Shown piece after piece: positions 10,924-23,323 of a stretch of 64,000 nucleotides of DNA (positions within the stretch are counted from its first letter, which is position 1; every line of letters starts with the position of its first letter). Both the position numbers and the translations under genes were made by a program. The notes beneath the pieces were generated by a model. It was not told the origin of the DNA and did not search any database. It was given only the letters and a program-made list of their open reading frames with translations. Source of the DNA: Chrysomallon squamiferum (taxonomy: Eukaryota > Mollusca > Gastropoda > Neomphalida > Peltospiridae); assembly GCA_012295275.1 (NCBI GenBank), contig CM022665.1, positions 20,495,650 through 20,559,649 of the forward strand, written 5' to 3'.

Positions 10924-12338
10924 GTACGTTCGTTTAGTGTCGGAACTGTCTTAGCTTCATTCTTACAGGTTCAAATAGATATCTTATTGTTATTGTTGTT
11001 GTTATTGTTATTATTATTACTACTAGTAGTAGTTGTCGTTGTGTTGTTATTATTATTAGTGGTAGTAGTAGTAGTAGTTGTTGTTGTGTTATTATTATTA
11101 TTATTAGTGGTAGTAGTAGTAGTTGTTGTTGTTGTTATTGTATTATTATTAGTAGTAGTAGTTGTTGCAGCAGCAGCAATTGTAGTAGTAGTAATAGTAG
11201 TATTAATAGTAATAGTTGCAGTAGAAGTAGCGGTTGTTGTAGATACAGTTGTAGAAGTAGCAGTGGCAGTGGTTGTAGGAGTGGTAACAGAAGTAGCAGT
11301 GGTGGTGGTTGTGGTAGTAATAGTAGCAGTAGTAGTGATAGCAGTAACTAACATTAATATATTAACAAGATGCTGCTAACAGAAAAACTGATATGAACTT
11401 TGTGAATTCATTAGCAACACGGGAATAATAATTACATTCCGGAATACATTCTGTTTAGCTTTATTAAAACCAGCTCATATGTGCTAACACCGTATTTTAT
11501 TGAAAGTTTTATTATTGTTGTTATGATGATGATCATGATCATCATCATCACCATCGTCATTATTGTTATTATAATTAATATCATCATCATCATCATTATT
11601 AGTACTATTTGTGTCTGTATGTGAATGCACGCATGCATGCAGTCATGCTTGTATATCTATATATGTTTCATTACATATGAAGTTGTATTTGTTGCTAAAT
11701 GTTGTTAATGACAGCTTCATATTGTCAAAGAGTTGTTAATATGCCACTTGTAACATGAACAATAAGGATTATCATATATAATAATAGTGTATCTCATCAG
11801 CAGTGTATATAATAAAAGGGATACTAATAGTGTATCTCATTTATACACGGTGCAGTATTAAAGATATACAATATCTCATTTATACAACATACAGTATTAA
11901 ACCAAATGCAATATTTATACCATATTATACACTATCTCATTTATTCAAGGTCAAATATTAAATAAATCGTACAATGAATTAATGAATGAACATATGTCTG
12001 TCAGTCTGTCTACCTCTACATCCATCTGTACAGTATTTATATCCATCATTTGTCTGTCTGTTACTTGTCTGTCTCTTTCTCTCTGTTATATAGTATTAAT
12101 ACACAGCGGCTAAGCGTAGGTTGCCACCGCCCGGGGGAAGTAAGGTACTGTGCCGCCTATCCCATGGACGTTAGCCTTCCCTGAATCCCTTCCGCTAGTG
12201 CAGTCGTGAACTCTTTAATTCGAAAACAGACGTACAACGTATTTAAAGAAAATACTCATGTAACTAAAGTAAAGGAAGATTTTCTGTGTGAGGGGGAGGC
12301 GTTATTTTTTGCTTATTTATTTTATTTTATTTTTATTA

Positions 12339-12405
<67 letters not shown>

Positions 12406-12552
12406 TTTATTTATAATTTTGCACGCTGGGCATGTGTACACGCATTTATGTGTGTTTGTATGTATGAATTTATGTGTATATGTGTGTGTGAGTGTATGTG
12501 TGTGTGTGTATTTACTTTTTTATTACTTGCTTATTTTTTCTTTATTTATTTC

Positions 12553-12632
<80 letters not shown>

Positions 12633-13547
12633 TTTTCAGATCGGTATGGTCCAAACACAACAGACATCATCATGGTAGACAGCAGGGTTCTTTTCATGTT
12701 TTCTGCGGTGTTGGGAATCGTAACTCTCATATCAATAATAGGTGACATCGTCAGCGTCGTTGTTATCTACAGAGTGAGCAGCCTGCACAAACCTGTGTTT
12801 GTCTTCACGGCAAACATCGCCTGCGCCGACATCCTCATGTTAGTCATCAGCCTACCATACTCCATCGCCTGCCTCATTCTGGGACCGAGGACAGCTTTGC
12901 TTGGTTACATCTTCTGTCTGTTTCAATCACACATCAACTACATGACAGCGTCCACCGTGTTGTTCTTCCTCGCCATCACCGCCGTCTACCGCATGACTCA
13001 GGTAGCTCACAACTCCGTCTTCACTCGTATCAACAGCATCAAGTGGATCGTGTCGCTGTCGTTGCTTGCATGGACTGTTCCGGTGGCTCTGTGTCTGGTG
13101 TTTGGCGGCTGCGCGAGCTATGACATGTTGCGCTTCAGCTGTTCGTTCGCCGTGTTGCCTCTGATGGGAATTCTTGCTGCGTTGTACGGTCCACTTGTTT
13201 TTCTTTTCGTCGTGTCTTATTTCCAGGTCATCCTGTTTTTTCGCAGATCTCGCAAGCAGATCCACAGCCACATGCAGCTAACGGAGACTCAAACTCACGA
13301 GGAGAAAGAGCTGGAGGTGTACAGACCCATTCTCATCATCTTCGTTATTTTCGTCTCCATGTTTCTCGTGCCCGGAGTTCTCTATCTGGTGACCGACTAC
13401 ATCAAACCAGAGTACAAACCAACCACCGAACTGTGTGGAAGCATCTTCTCGAAGCTTAGGCCGGTCTTCAACCTAGTAACCATTATAGCAACCAGTTCCA
13501 ACTTTAGAAGTGCATTCTGGGATACCTTCTGTTTCAAATGCAACTAA
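10896..13547 (+). CDS. Rhodopsin-like (class A) GPCR with degenerate signature motifs, two exons
   Basis: Proposed join 10896-10923 and 12640-13547, giving 311 residues. Exon 1 encodes MENLRVNCT plus one base before a GTACGT donor. Exon 2 opens after TTCTTTTCAG and restores the frame. The N-terminus then carries two N-glycosylation sequons (NCT, NTT). Seven hydrophobic segments follow. Class A landmarks remain: Asp73 in helix 2 (ACAD), Cys102 at the top of helix 3, Arg127 at the DRY position, and a Pro in helix 6 (FLVP). Several are altered: GN in helix 1 is GD, DRY reads YRM, CWxP has lost Cys-Trp, and NPxxY reads NLVTI. The intracellular-loop and tail layout recalls hydroxycarboxylate/oxoeicosanoid-type receptors, but the ligand is unknown. 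AATAAA lies at 13655-13660. If exon 1 is wrong, Met at 12672 would give 291 residues. Confidence 0.75.
10924..12639 (+). other. GPCR intron 1, mostly simple repeats
   Basis: It holds GTA/GTT trinucleotide runs (10985-11345), GAT/CAT runs (11520-11600), a GC-richer block (12107-12235) and two (TTA)n tracts (12340-12391 and 12560-12631). The second TTA tract runs up to within 8 bp of the splice acceptor. The open frames across these repeats are artefacts. Confidence 0.6.
12560..12631. repeat. (TTA)n microsatellite ending at the GPCR splice acceptor
   Basis: About 24 TTA units, immediately followed by TCTTTTCAG. The tract occupies the place of the polypyrimidine and branch-point region of the intron. 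Confidence 0.95.
12640..13547 (+). CDS. GPCR exon 2 (seven-helix domain)
   Basis: It carries all seven membrane segments and the C-terminal tail, ending TFCFKCN before TAA. GC content and codon use are clearly higher than in the surroundings (many C-ending codons), supporting a real coding exon. Cys102 and a Cys in the second extracellular loop could form the conserved disulfide. The last Cys residues could be palmitoylated. Confidence 0.85.
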
Positions 13548-13654
13548 TGAAACTGCATTCCATGAAATATACCAGTGCATTCGGGCTGCCTGTCATTTGA
13601 AATGCGATTTGAAATAGCCTAAGTAAAGACGCTTTTTTTAACGCAAATTACAGA

Positions 13655-13660
13655 AATAAA
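13655..13660 (+). terminator. Polyadenylation signal of the GPCR gene
   Basis: AATAAA 107 nt after the GPCR stop codon, the first such hexamer downstream. Confidence 0.5.
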
Positions 13661-13747
13661 AGTTCAGAATTGAGTATTCACCACTGCGACATAATTCTAG
13701 TATTGCAATAGACGTTGCTATAAAATTCAGTCTGTACACCGAAATTA

Positions 13748-14375
13748 ATGTCTCGGGGTTAAAATGTAAAACTGTTACGTGTTTTCAACGTGTACACACA
13801 TCGAGACTGGTGTCACGTAATTAAAATGTAAAATATTTAGTAGTTTACAAAGGTACAAATATCTCATGATTGAAATATAAAAGAGTTGTCTTTACAACTT
13901 ACACTCACCGAGGTTAATGTCACGTGATTGAAAAGTAAAACAGTTATGCATTTTTAAGGTGTACTCAGATCGATGTTAATGTCACGTGCTTAAACTGCAT
14001 AACATTTATGCATTCTCAAGGTGTACGCATCGGGGTTAACGTCACGTGATTAAGATGTAAACATTTCAGCGTTTACAACTTAAACACACCGAGGTTAATG
14101 TCACGTGATTAAATTGTATAACAGTTCTGTTTACAATTTACATACATCGAGGGTTCTGTCACGTGATTAAAATGTAAAACAGTTATATGTTTACAACTTG
14201 TACACACACCGAGAGTAATGTCACGTGATTAAAATGTAAAACAGTTTTGCGCCTACGAGTACACGCATTAGTATCACATGATTAAAATGTATAACAGTTC
14301 TGCACTTTGCACACATAGCTATAACGTGATTAAAACTGAGAACGCGTACACGTACAGAGGTTAATGTCGCCTGTT
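13748..14375. repeat. About 60-bp tandem array with repeated CACGTG E-boxes
   Basis: About ten diverged units of the type GTTAATGTCACGTGATTAAA, followed by ATGTAAAACAGTT and a TTTACAACTT-plus-ACACACCGAG part. Six units keep a perfect CACGTG at 13921, 13983, 14043, 14102, 14160 and 14222 (spacing 58-62 bp). Outer units are mutated (CACGTA, CATG, ACGTGAT). The core TCACGTGA is a bHLH-ZIP site (MITF/TFE, USF or MYC/MAX type). It lies just downstream of the GPCR gene. Confidence 0.85.
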
Positions 14376-14539
14376 TATAACGTGTATGTTACATCGCGTG
14401 TGGGGAAGTAGTAAAGTTCTGAGTGTATTCTTACACTTCAGTCTGATTGAGTTGGACTGGCTCCTACGTAAAGACAAACGATGCACTGTGGGTGTGTCCG
14501 TGTCTATATGCTTGTATTTATGTGTGTAAGTGTGTGGGG

Positions 14540-14638
14540 GTGGGGTTTGTGTGTGTGTGTATGTATGTATGCATGTATATATGCATGCGTGTATGTGTGT
14601 GTATGTATGTGTGTATGTATGTATGTATGTGTATATGT

Positions 14639-14702
<64 letters not shown>
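14540..14702. repeat. (TG)n and TATG compound microsatellite
   Basis: TG and TATG units over about 160 bp. The Cys-Val-Tyr reading frames across it are artefacts. Confidence 0.93.
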
Positions 14703-14703
<1 letters not shown>

Positions 14704-15290
14704 AGTGTCCGTTTTTATATAGGTGAGTGTACATTAAATGTTGTATCAGGCAATCTGCATAATGTGCTTGTTGACAGCCTGTAATTATCATTTTCTATGT
14801 TTTACCATTATTTATAGTTTATTATTTTATTTATCTGATATTTTCGACAGTTACAACAAGGTCATATTATTGTGATTAATGATTTCTGTTGATTCTACCG
14901 TTTGTTTTGCAGAGCCTGAACTATGAAAGCTGCATGTGGTTTTTAATGATCAAAGGCTAATAACAAATCACTAACAACAATGAAATGTACTCCTTTACTC
15001 ATGTGTTCAGTATCAGTAAACAAACAGTGGAGGAAATGGGGACGGGGGGCTGCATAGTTTCCGGTCTTTGTCTAATTTCTGTACTAGTACAGAATTACAG
15101 ACGTTTATTAGTTAATCCTTTGTCACGTTTCTAGCAACTAAAATTATCTTGTTTGCTTTCTATAATTATATTTTAACATTTTACTTAGTTCACATAACCA
15201 TCACATATCATTATTAGGTTATCATAGCAAATCAAAGACTCAGTCTTTCTGTACTGCATTGGTGTCTGTACACGAATGACGTTCACCTCG

Positions 15291-15340
15291 GTAAGCTAGC
15301 CGAGTGGTTAGTGTAGTCTCGGTAAATCGGGACAATAGTT
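15291..15340 (+). repeat. Possible tRNA-derived SINE fragment
   Basis: The word TAGCCGAGTGG at 15297-15307 followed by TTAGTG matches a tRNA A-box of the Leu/Ser type. No B-box (GGTTCGAATCC-like) is found at the right distance, and no cloverleaf can be drawn, so it is at most the head of a decayed SINE, not a tRNA gene. Confidence 0.3.
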
Positions 15341-16153
15341 TTCACGTTACTGCTATAGTGTAGTTTAAGATATCTCAATGCATTATTATAAAGTCGTCTC
15401 ACTGTAGCTAGAAATTCAACTGTTTTGATTATCTTCTTGAATTAGACATTTTTATAGAATGCCTGATTAGGATAGATAATGGAACCGCCGTCAGTAACAA
15501 ACTGCATTTTCATATATTACAAAACAGTTTTTATGGTAAGACTTGTAGCCTGCGCTCCCTTCAGCCCTCCAGACTTTAGTGTACCACTAAAACTAATTTC
15601 CGTCGAAGTTTATAATGGTTATTTAACGTTTGAATATTGAAGAAGGGAGATAAGCGTTCTAACGGGCATTATTTTAGAACGCGATAATGATAAGTACACA
15701 ATTTGCGTGAAAACATGAATTCTAAATTAGTTCTAAAAGCTGCAACATATAAACCCATTAAAAAAAGCAACAAAAAGCTAATATATATTGCCTTTTGTTA
15801 ACCTTTGATTTATTTATTTATTTATTTTATTTTATTTTTCATTTCTGTTTTGTTATTTCCTATAATTAAATTCTGTTATTTTTTATGATGAGGTCATCTA
15901 CTGATAAACGTTTATTATTACAAAAAATTCTCGTCTCTTCCCTCCCGTTTCTTAAAATTGTGTTTGTCATAACGACTCTAAATTATTTTCCACTTTCTAA
16001 ATGATGAAATGTGACACAGAAATAAAATTAAACACGTTACAGCAGCTTAAAGACTCGTTCTTTCTTTCTTTTTCGTTTATCATCATCATCATCATCATAA
16101 TTATTATTGTTGTTGTTTGTTGTAGTAGTAATACCAACAACAGTATTAACAAT

Positions 16154-16189
<36 letters not shown>

Positions 16190-18293
16190 TTTTGTTTGTT
16201 TGTTTGTTTGTTTATTAGGTTTCGTTGTAATGGGGCTTTTTTGTATGTTTTTATTTTATTTTATTTTTTTGCTCTTGACTTCGTTTATCCTTTTTGTTTT
16301 CTTTGTAATTGTCTGACTGTTTTGTAAACTTGAACATTTGACTTCCGTGGTTAATAACCAAGGGATTAAATGATATACTGAATTCAGCGTAGCAACCTGC
16401 GATGTTACTGATATATTTTGTTCTGTTCACTGGAAGGTGATCATAAATGATGGTGTAATGCTGTAACTGCATAAATACAAAAGCGGGATTTTTTTTTTTT
16501 TTTTTTTTTTTTTTGTCTATATAAACCATATTTTTTATACGGAATATTAATTATTAATATCAAAATAGGTATGTTAATAAAAACAAAGTATGTCAACAAT
16601 GCCAAAGTAAAATATTTTATTTCAAACAAAATGAGTGTTAATCTTCGCCAGGTATAAATATAGGATAATCTGATGATTGTTTTTAAGTAAATACTGTTAA
16701 GTGTGATAATAACACATTTCTAAAATACTACTCTTTATCACAGTGTTCTTATATATATATATATATTTGTGTGTGTATGTGTGGGTGTGTCAGTGTGTGT
16801 TTGTGTGGGTGTGTATATATGTAATATTATTAATACAAATACCAGATAAAACATGTTTTAAATAGTAATGAAGGTAATACTTTCATCTGTCTTTCACATT
16901 CAAGATAAACTTTTTTTAAATAACACCCGATGTGAAAATCTGTCATGTATCGTGAAATAAATGAATGTACTAAAAATAACAATCAGCTTTCACAATAGTC
17001 AAAAACAACAATGTTAATAATAATAATAATAATAATAATCTATATAACAAAAACATCAACTAGTTACAATTATAATTTTAAAACGTCATACCCACACATA
17101 TAAATTTAGACAAACAACATCAAAATACGAAACAAAAATATATATATATATATAATATATATATATATTTTTTTAAATAGACAATATGGAAAACATTTAT
17201 CTGAAAATTCACAAAACATATTTTAAAATATATTCAGAAACCAAAATACAATATAATACTGTTAAATCATCACAGAATGCTTTGGGTTCAATAAGGGAAA
17301 ATACGGTAAAAGAGCAAAAAAAAAAAAAAAAAATTGTAGAAACAATTCGAATATTCAACATGTTTCGTCTTTTTCTTCCCTTTTTTTAAATTTTTATTTA
17401 TTTATTTATTTTATTTATTTTTTTTATTTTTATTATTATTATTATTATTTGTAAATGTTAAGTAGATTTATCCGGTGACATTAGATATCAATTTCAATGA
17501 AAATTTATCAGCCATCTTAAACAGTTTTCATCGCTGAAGATTCAATCTCCTCTGTTTGGTGCTATAACGTCTGATCGTGTTAATACGTTAAACAGCTAGT
17601 TAGAACAGGACAGAGGATAAAGTCGTACATTTATTATGAATTTTAATACATTTAATATAAACTAACATTAGATTATTAATTTTTGATTATTGATTACTGT
17701 TCTAAAAGTATCGCAAAAATGAATTTCTGTATCAGCGACTAACTTCCGGTAAGTGATTTTTACTGACAGACGACAGCTTGTGTTAATTCTCTAAAAGCAA
17801 AGTAGTCCGATCGATTATTAATTATGAGATAGAGACTGTTTTAATCGATATAGCAACTACAGTTACCATAGTTTGATTGATATATATATAATGATTAATA
17901 AATGTTTAATTATATATACAGCGGTTCTGGGAGTGGATGAATGGGATTCTGAATCTCTTCGTTTCCGAAAAGCTTTTATTCACATAAATTACTGCCTGTG
18001 AACGCAATATGCATTTCCTATTTGTTCCTACATGTATATATGTATATACCAGTATCTCATGCAAATGGCTGTAAAGAATTAATTAAATCAAAAGGGGAAA
18101 AAATGTTTTATGAAATAATACAAAATTACCATATAAAATTTGAAAAAGGTAAAATTTATAATGCTGCTTAAATTCATTTATAATAATAATAATAACAACA
18201 ATACAAACAATAATAATAATAATCATAATAATAATAATAATAATAATGAGATTATGATTTTAAAGATTATTTTAATAATTTAGCTAAAACAAC

Positions 18294-18295
<2 letters not shown>

Positions 18296-18348
<53 letters not shown>
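18296..18348. repeat. (TTA)n microsatellite
   Basis: About 17 TTA units. An AAT-rich tract lies about 50 bp upstream (18181-18247) in inverted orientation. Confidence 0.93.
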
Positions 18349-18349
<1 letters not shown>

Positions 18350-18494
18350 TCCGTAATTTATTTCATTCCGTTCATTATTTATTCTTATATTTATTTATCT
18401 GTTCATTTAATTATCCATTTATGATAATCTAACACAAACACCATTGGGCATAGTAAAGTCGTCGATATTTCGTTGTTTTCGAGAAATTTCTTGA

Positions 18495-18991
18495 TTATGA
18501 AACATCTGCCATAGTAAATACTGGTATGACCTTTTCAGAATGGTACGAACCAATAGAGTATCCCGGACTTCTCTTCTTTGTTGGGAAGTTGTTTCGAATT
18601 TCGTACGCCCCGGGTCCTGGGTTGTTCATTTTAAACGTCGGCAGATTCGTTCTTCCTTTTAGAGTTATCTTGGGCGAACTGCCGACAGAATTTTCTGTCG
18701 CTGCGTACTGCGCAGGACCGGGAGTTCGAGCCCAGTCGTACGACGAACTGCCAACTTCTAGCCTGCCCTTGAAGGCAATAGACGGACCGGTTTTGTAAGG
18801 GGGTGCTGCTTTCTCGCCTAGGGTTGTTGGAAGGTTATAGAAGTTGGAACCCGGAGTGATAGATTTGTCTGGTAAATCGTGACGTAATCCAAAACTGTAA
18901 CTGGGAGCTCGCTTCGCTCGGGGTGACACGATATCGGACCTGTACACATTAGGACCAGGACCATCATTATCCTTTCTATCAAAAGGCGACC
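18495..18991 (-). CDS. ODF3: ODF3 exon 4 (most of the PGP repeats)
   Basis: Residues 87-251, with four of the PG-x-x-x-Y repeats and the stop codon. The acceptor is ATTTAG at the 18992 side. The plus-strand frame at 18526-18798 is a shadow of this exon. Confidence 0.87.
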
Positions 18992-19091
18992 CTAAATATA
19001 ATAATAAAAATGTATAGGTTTTCTTGACGTACAACATATAACACTACTTGTTGTAGTAGTAATAATAATATGTGTGTGTGTGTGTGTGTGT

Positions 19092-19173
<82 letters not shown>

Positions 19174-19648
19174 CAACGACGTAATTTTAGAGAAACATTG
19201 AACATTATTATGACTTTTTATTTTTATTTTTTATTTTTTAAAACTCACTCGATCCTGCTATTCCGCCGAATTTTCCTCCTATTATAGTGTATTTTCCTCT
19301 TGGAGTGCATTCATTCAACTGATACGCTCCTGGTCCAGGGCTCTCTCGCGAATTATCTACCAATATAAATATATATATATATATATTGATGTTATAACTG
19401 CTACTACTACTACGTTATCATAATCGTCATCATTATCATTTTGTATTTATATATTTATTGAACCCCTTGCGGTAAAATCAGAGAATAAAAGAAAGTGACC
19501 ACACGTTATGACGTCAAACATACTTACAGCTGTATCTAGAACCGAACGAGTACGCAGGCGCACCCTGCTTCGTTGGATGACGACGGTTTCCGAAAATTGG
19601 CGGAAGCGAGTAACTTGGAGTCGGACTGGAGCCTGCAACATGTTATAA

Positions 19649-19691
<43 letters not shown>

Positions 19692-20010
19692 ATTAGTAAG
19701 CAAATAAAAACGTAAATAAGTAACTAAATAAAAAAAAAAAAATAATAAATAAAACTGGCGTAATATATCAGTTGGTTTTTGTTATTAAAGAATTTTGAAT
19801 AAATTAGCTAAAGAAAATTTAGAAATGTATGTAAATATATATATTTTTTTTAATTATTTATTTAATTGTTTGCCGAGTGTCGTTTACAATAAGAACAAAA
19901 ACACCAACAGTAATAATAATACCACCAATAACAACATTAAATTACTGTATTTAACAGAATTTGCAGCAGTATCTGCAAATAAAATAACGATAATAATAAT
20001 AATAATAATA

Positions 20011-20046
<36 letters not shown>

Positions 20047-21819
20047 GCAATACCAATAATAATAGAATAATAACAACAACAACAATAACAGTGTGAACAG
20101 TTTACATTGTAGCAGCAATAACAACACCAGTAATATCAGTAATAACAATAAGAATAAGAATATTAACAACATCAACAATATGAGCACCAGCAACAACAAC
20201 GAGATAATAACAGCAACAAAGGTAAATTTAAATTTAAAAAAAAAAAATCCTCAAAGTTCTAGTTGTGGAAAAGAATTTTTTTTTTTTTTTTGTTTCTCTG
20301 TTATGGTTTACCAATGTATTGATCAGCCAGCCAATGTAGAGTAATAACGGTGAACTGCGTGATACAAACACTCTGACCAATCAAAACAGCTAATTAATAT
20401 TTCAGCTTTGTGAAGAGGCAAGTTAAATATGGTGGGCCACAAAAGAAAGTACAAAGCTATTGTGTGAGCGATTTCCTCCATAGAGACAGTTCTCTGGAAA
20501 TTACGATACTCCAGAGATACTACACGAACTAAACGTAATGTGAACGTAGAGTGAACGTAGTGTGAAAGTAGAGTAAACGTAGTGTGAGCATGGAGTGGAA
20601 GTTCCGTGATATCACACAGTGATCACATTTTCTACATTTATTTACGTGTTTATCTTTGTGTGCGTATATGTTCAAACTTAAACTGGAACTGAGATAAGTG
20701 TCTAGTTCTGTATGTCACACTGTTAGAAGTCGAACATCGCTGATTTTCAGGCTGAGACGAGTTATTAAATGAAGACACAGAGCTACTAAATAACACGTGT
20801 AAATAAAACTATTAACATTTATACGTTTAAATATTGCAGATAATTAAAATATGCACTTGCTGAACATGACTGCCTTGAGATACATCGCATGAAAACTCAC
20901 TAAACAAATAAAGTGGCTTGACTATGATAAGGATATCTGTAACTGTTACTATACTAATAAATTAAATATCACAGCATCTTGCACAATGGCACGTAAAATC
21001 AACGAATGTTTAGATAGAAATATGTCTTTTAAATAATGTCTACTTCTTGCAATGGTCTTTGATTATGGTTATACGATACTACTAGAAGAACATTATGTTT
21101 CAGATCAAAACGTATTATTACTTACGATTCTTTTAAATCAACATTACATAAAATATTGACATAATATACACTGTACTCTTTGAACCGGTCCAGTTAAATA
21201 TTTCTTTGTCAGAAACACACCTATCTTTTTCGTACAACATGCGTGTCTTCTGCCTGCATTCATCAGTTCAGGTAATATTTTCTTCAGCCACCGTCAGATA
21301 ACGTTCATATACCATACGCTTTAATTTACGTCAGCTCGTAATTACGTTACTTCAATTAAATATACATACAATACATAACCAAATTACTGTGACCGCAAAC
21401 GTGAATAATTTATTTTTAATTTTAATTTTTATACAGTTTCTTTTGATGTTGTTTGATGAAAAAGTAACAAGTTATTTTAAATTAAAAGTTAGTGATCTAA
21501 GAGCGTACTCGTAAACTTATTTGTTGAAGTCGTGTCTGTTTTTAATACTTACGTTCTTTCGGATACGCCAGACAGGCATTTTGTTTCTTTTTTTTTTTTT
21601 TTTTTTTTTTCTTTTTTCAAAATATCTGTTATGTTTGGTATGAGTAATTTACACTTGTAATTTTTTTTTTCACAAATGCAGAAATGTTGCACGATGTGCT
21701 CCTTGTATCGATGTCTGATTTGTTTTTGTAGTTACCATAAACTTACAGTGCGAATCACATATATATATTGTTTTGTTTCTTTTTTTTATTATCTGTTTTT
21801 CTTTCCTATTTCTAACTTT

Positions 21820-21897
<78 letters not shown>

Positions 21898-22191
21898 TTA
21901 TTTTTTTAAATTATTTTTTTTTTTAAAGAATATCTAATAATGTATAATAACTATTGTTTTCGATTATTTTTCAAATATACAAACATGCATTCGTTAACAC
22001 ACACACACACGCACACGCACAAAGATATACATGCATACATCCACACACATATATAATTGCACAATATTGATTTATACCTTGCATGATACTATATGGCGTA
22101 GAATAAAAATGCTCTGAGTTTATCGCGAAATAAAATATTTTTTCTTTTATTACGATATTTATTCATTAATTCATTCATTTAATATCATCAC

Positions 22192-22251
<60 letters not shown>

Positions 22252-22710
22252 TATTATTATTATTATTGTCGTTGTTGTTATTGTTATGTTGTTGTTGTTT
22301 TTACTATTTTACTCTTTTACTGTTAATGTCGTCGTTATTGTTGCTGTTTTATAATTATATAAGAGATAAATTTCTTGTAGTTATTCATTAGAAGCAGCAG
22401 GTATTTCAAATCTGCCTTCCCACTAACAGGAACGCATACAGCATGGCCTCCGATAAACTGGTCTTGGAGAAGTGGTTGGAACTGAAAAATAGACTTTGAG
22501 TGCGCACCTTATAATTGTTCGTGTAGTCCTAACATCTCAGGCTAATTACAACAGTTGACAGGTCTCACAGAGCGTAAAAACCAGTCAAGTGGAACGAACT
22601 GTTTCATTCATCTTAACAACAACGTCTTAATGAAATTTAAATTATTTATTTCACATCTCTGACTATAGTCCAAAAAATCTTTCTGACACACATTAACAGT
22701 CTTCTTCTTC

Positions 22711-22765
<55 letters not shown>

Positions 22766-23270
22766 CATTACTATTATTACTACTACTTCTAATACTATTA
22801 CGACTACTATTACTGTTATAATTATTATTAATATTATTATTATTATTATTATTATTTATTATTATTATTATTTATATATTTATTTTATCATTGTAGTTTT
22901 TATTGTTGTGTATACTGTTGTTGTTGCTATTTGTAGTATTATTAAAATTATTAAAATTATTTGGAATTTTTTTAATTGATAGACTGATAGAGAAACAGGC
23001 AGGCAGACAGGCAGAAAGATAGATAAATGGATAGATATACATGTAGATAATAAGCATTGTGTACGTAGAAACTAAATATATTTAATGTTTAACAAAATAA
23101 TGTAATTACGAACACTCTAAGCGAAAACGTAGATAAAAAGACACAGAAATATATAATAATACATTTAAATTTTAATAAATAAAGTCTTTCTTATATAGAT
23201 ATTAATAATAAAAAGCAATACGATGATACAAATTTTTGTTTTTTTTAAATAGATTTGACCAACTAAATTA

Positions 23271-23323
<53 letters not shown>

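Larger units (their letters stand above)
14376..18494. other. Intergenic region with simple repeats
   Basis: It contains (TG)n/TATG repeats (14540-14702), a tRNA A-box-like word at 15297-15307, TTTA and TTTG runs (16158-16215), T runs (16490-16515), TA runs (16751-16765, 17137-17167), AAT runs (18181-18247) and a long TTA run (18296-18348). No exon was convincing. The AATAAA on the minus strand at 18357-18362 may end the ODF3 transcript. Confidence 0.5.

Noticed and set aside
10971-11379. Poly-Leu/Val (plus) and poly-Thr/Asn (minus) frames of about 130 codons
   Set aside because: They translate GTA/GTT microsatellites inside the GPCR intron.
12927-13271. 114-codon minus frame inside the GPCR
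   Set aside because: Shadow of the receptor's GC-rich coding sequence.
14447-14791. Cys-Val-Tyr and His-Thr frames
   Set aside because: They translate a (TG)n/TATG repeat. The same holds for 63177-63610.
15291-15370. tRNA gene
   Set aside because: Only the A-box is present; no anticodon arm, TPsiC arm or acceptor stem can be drawn.
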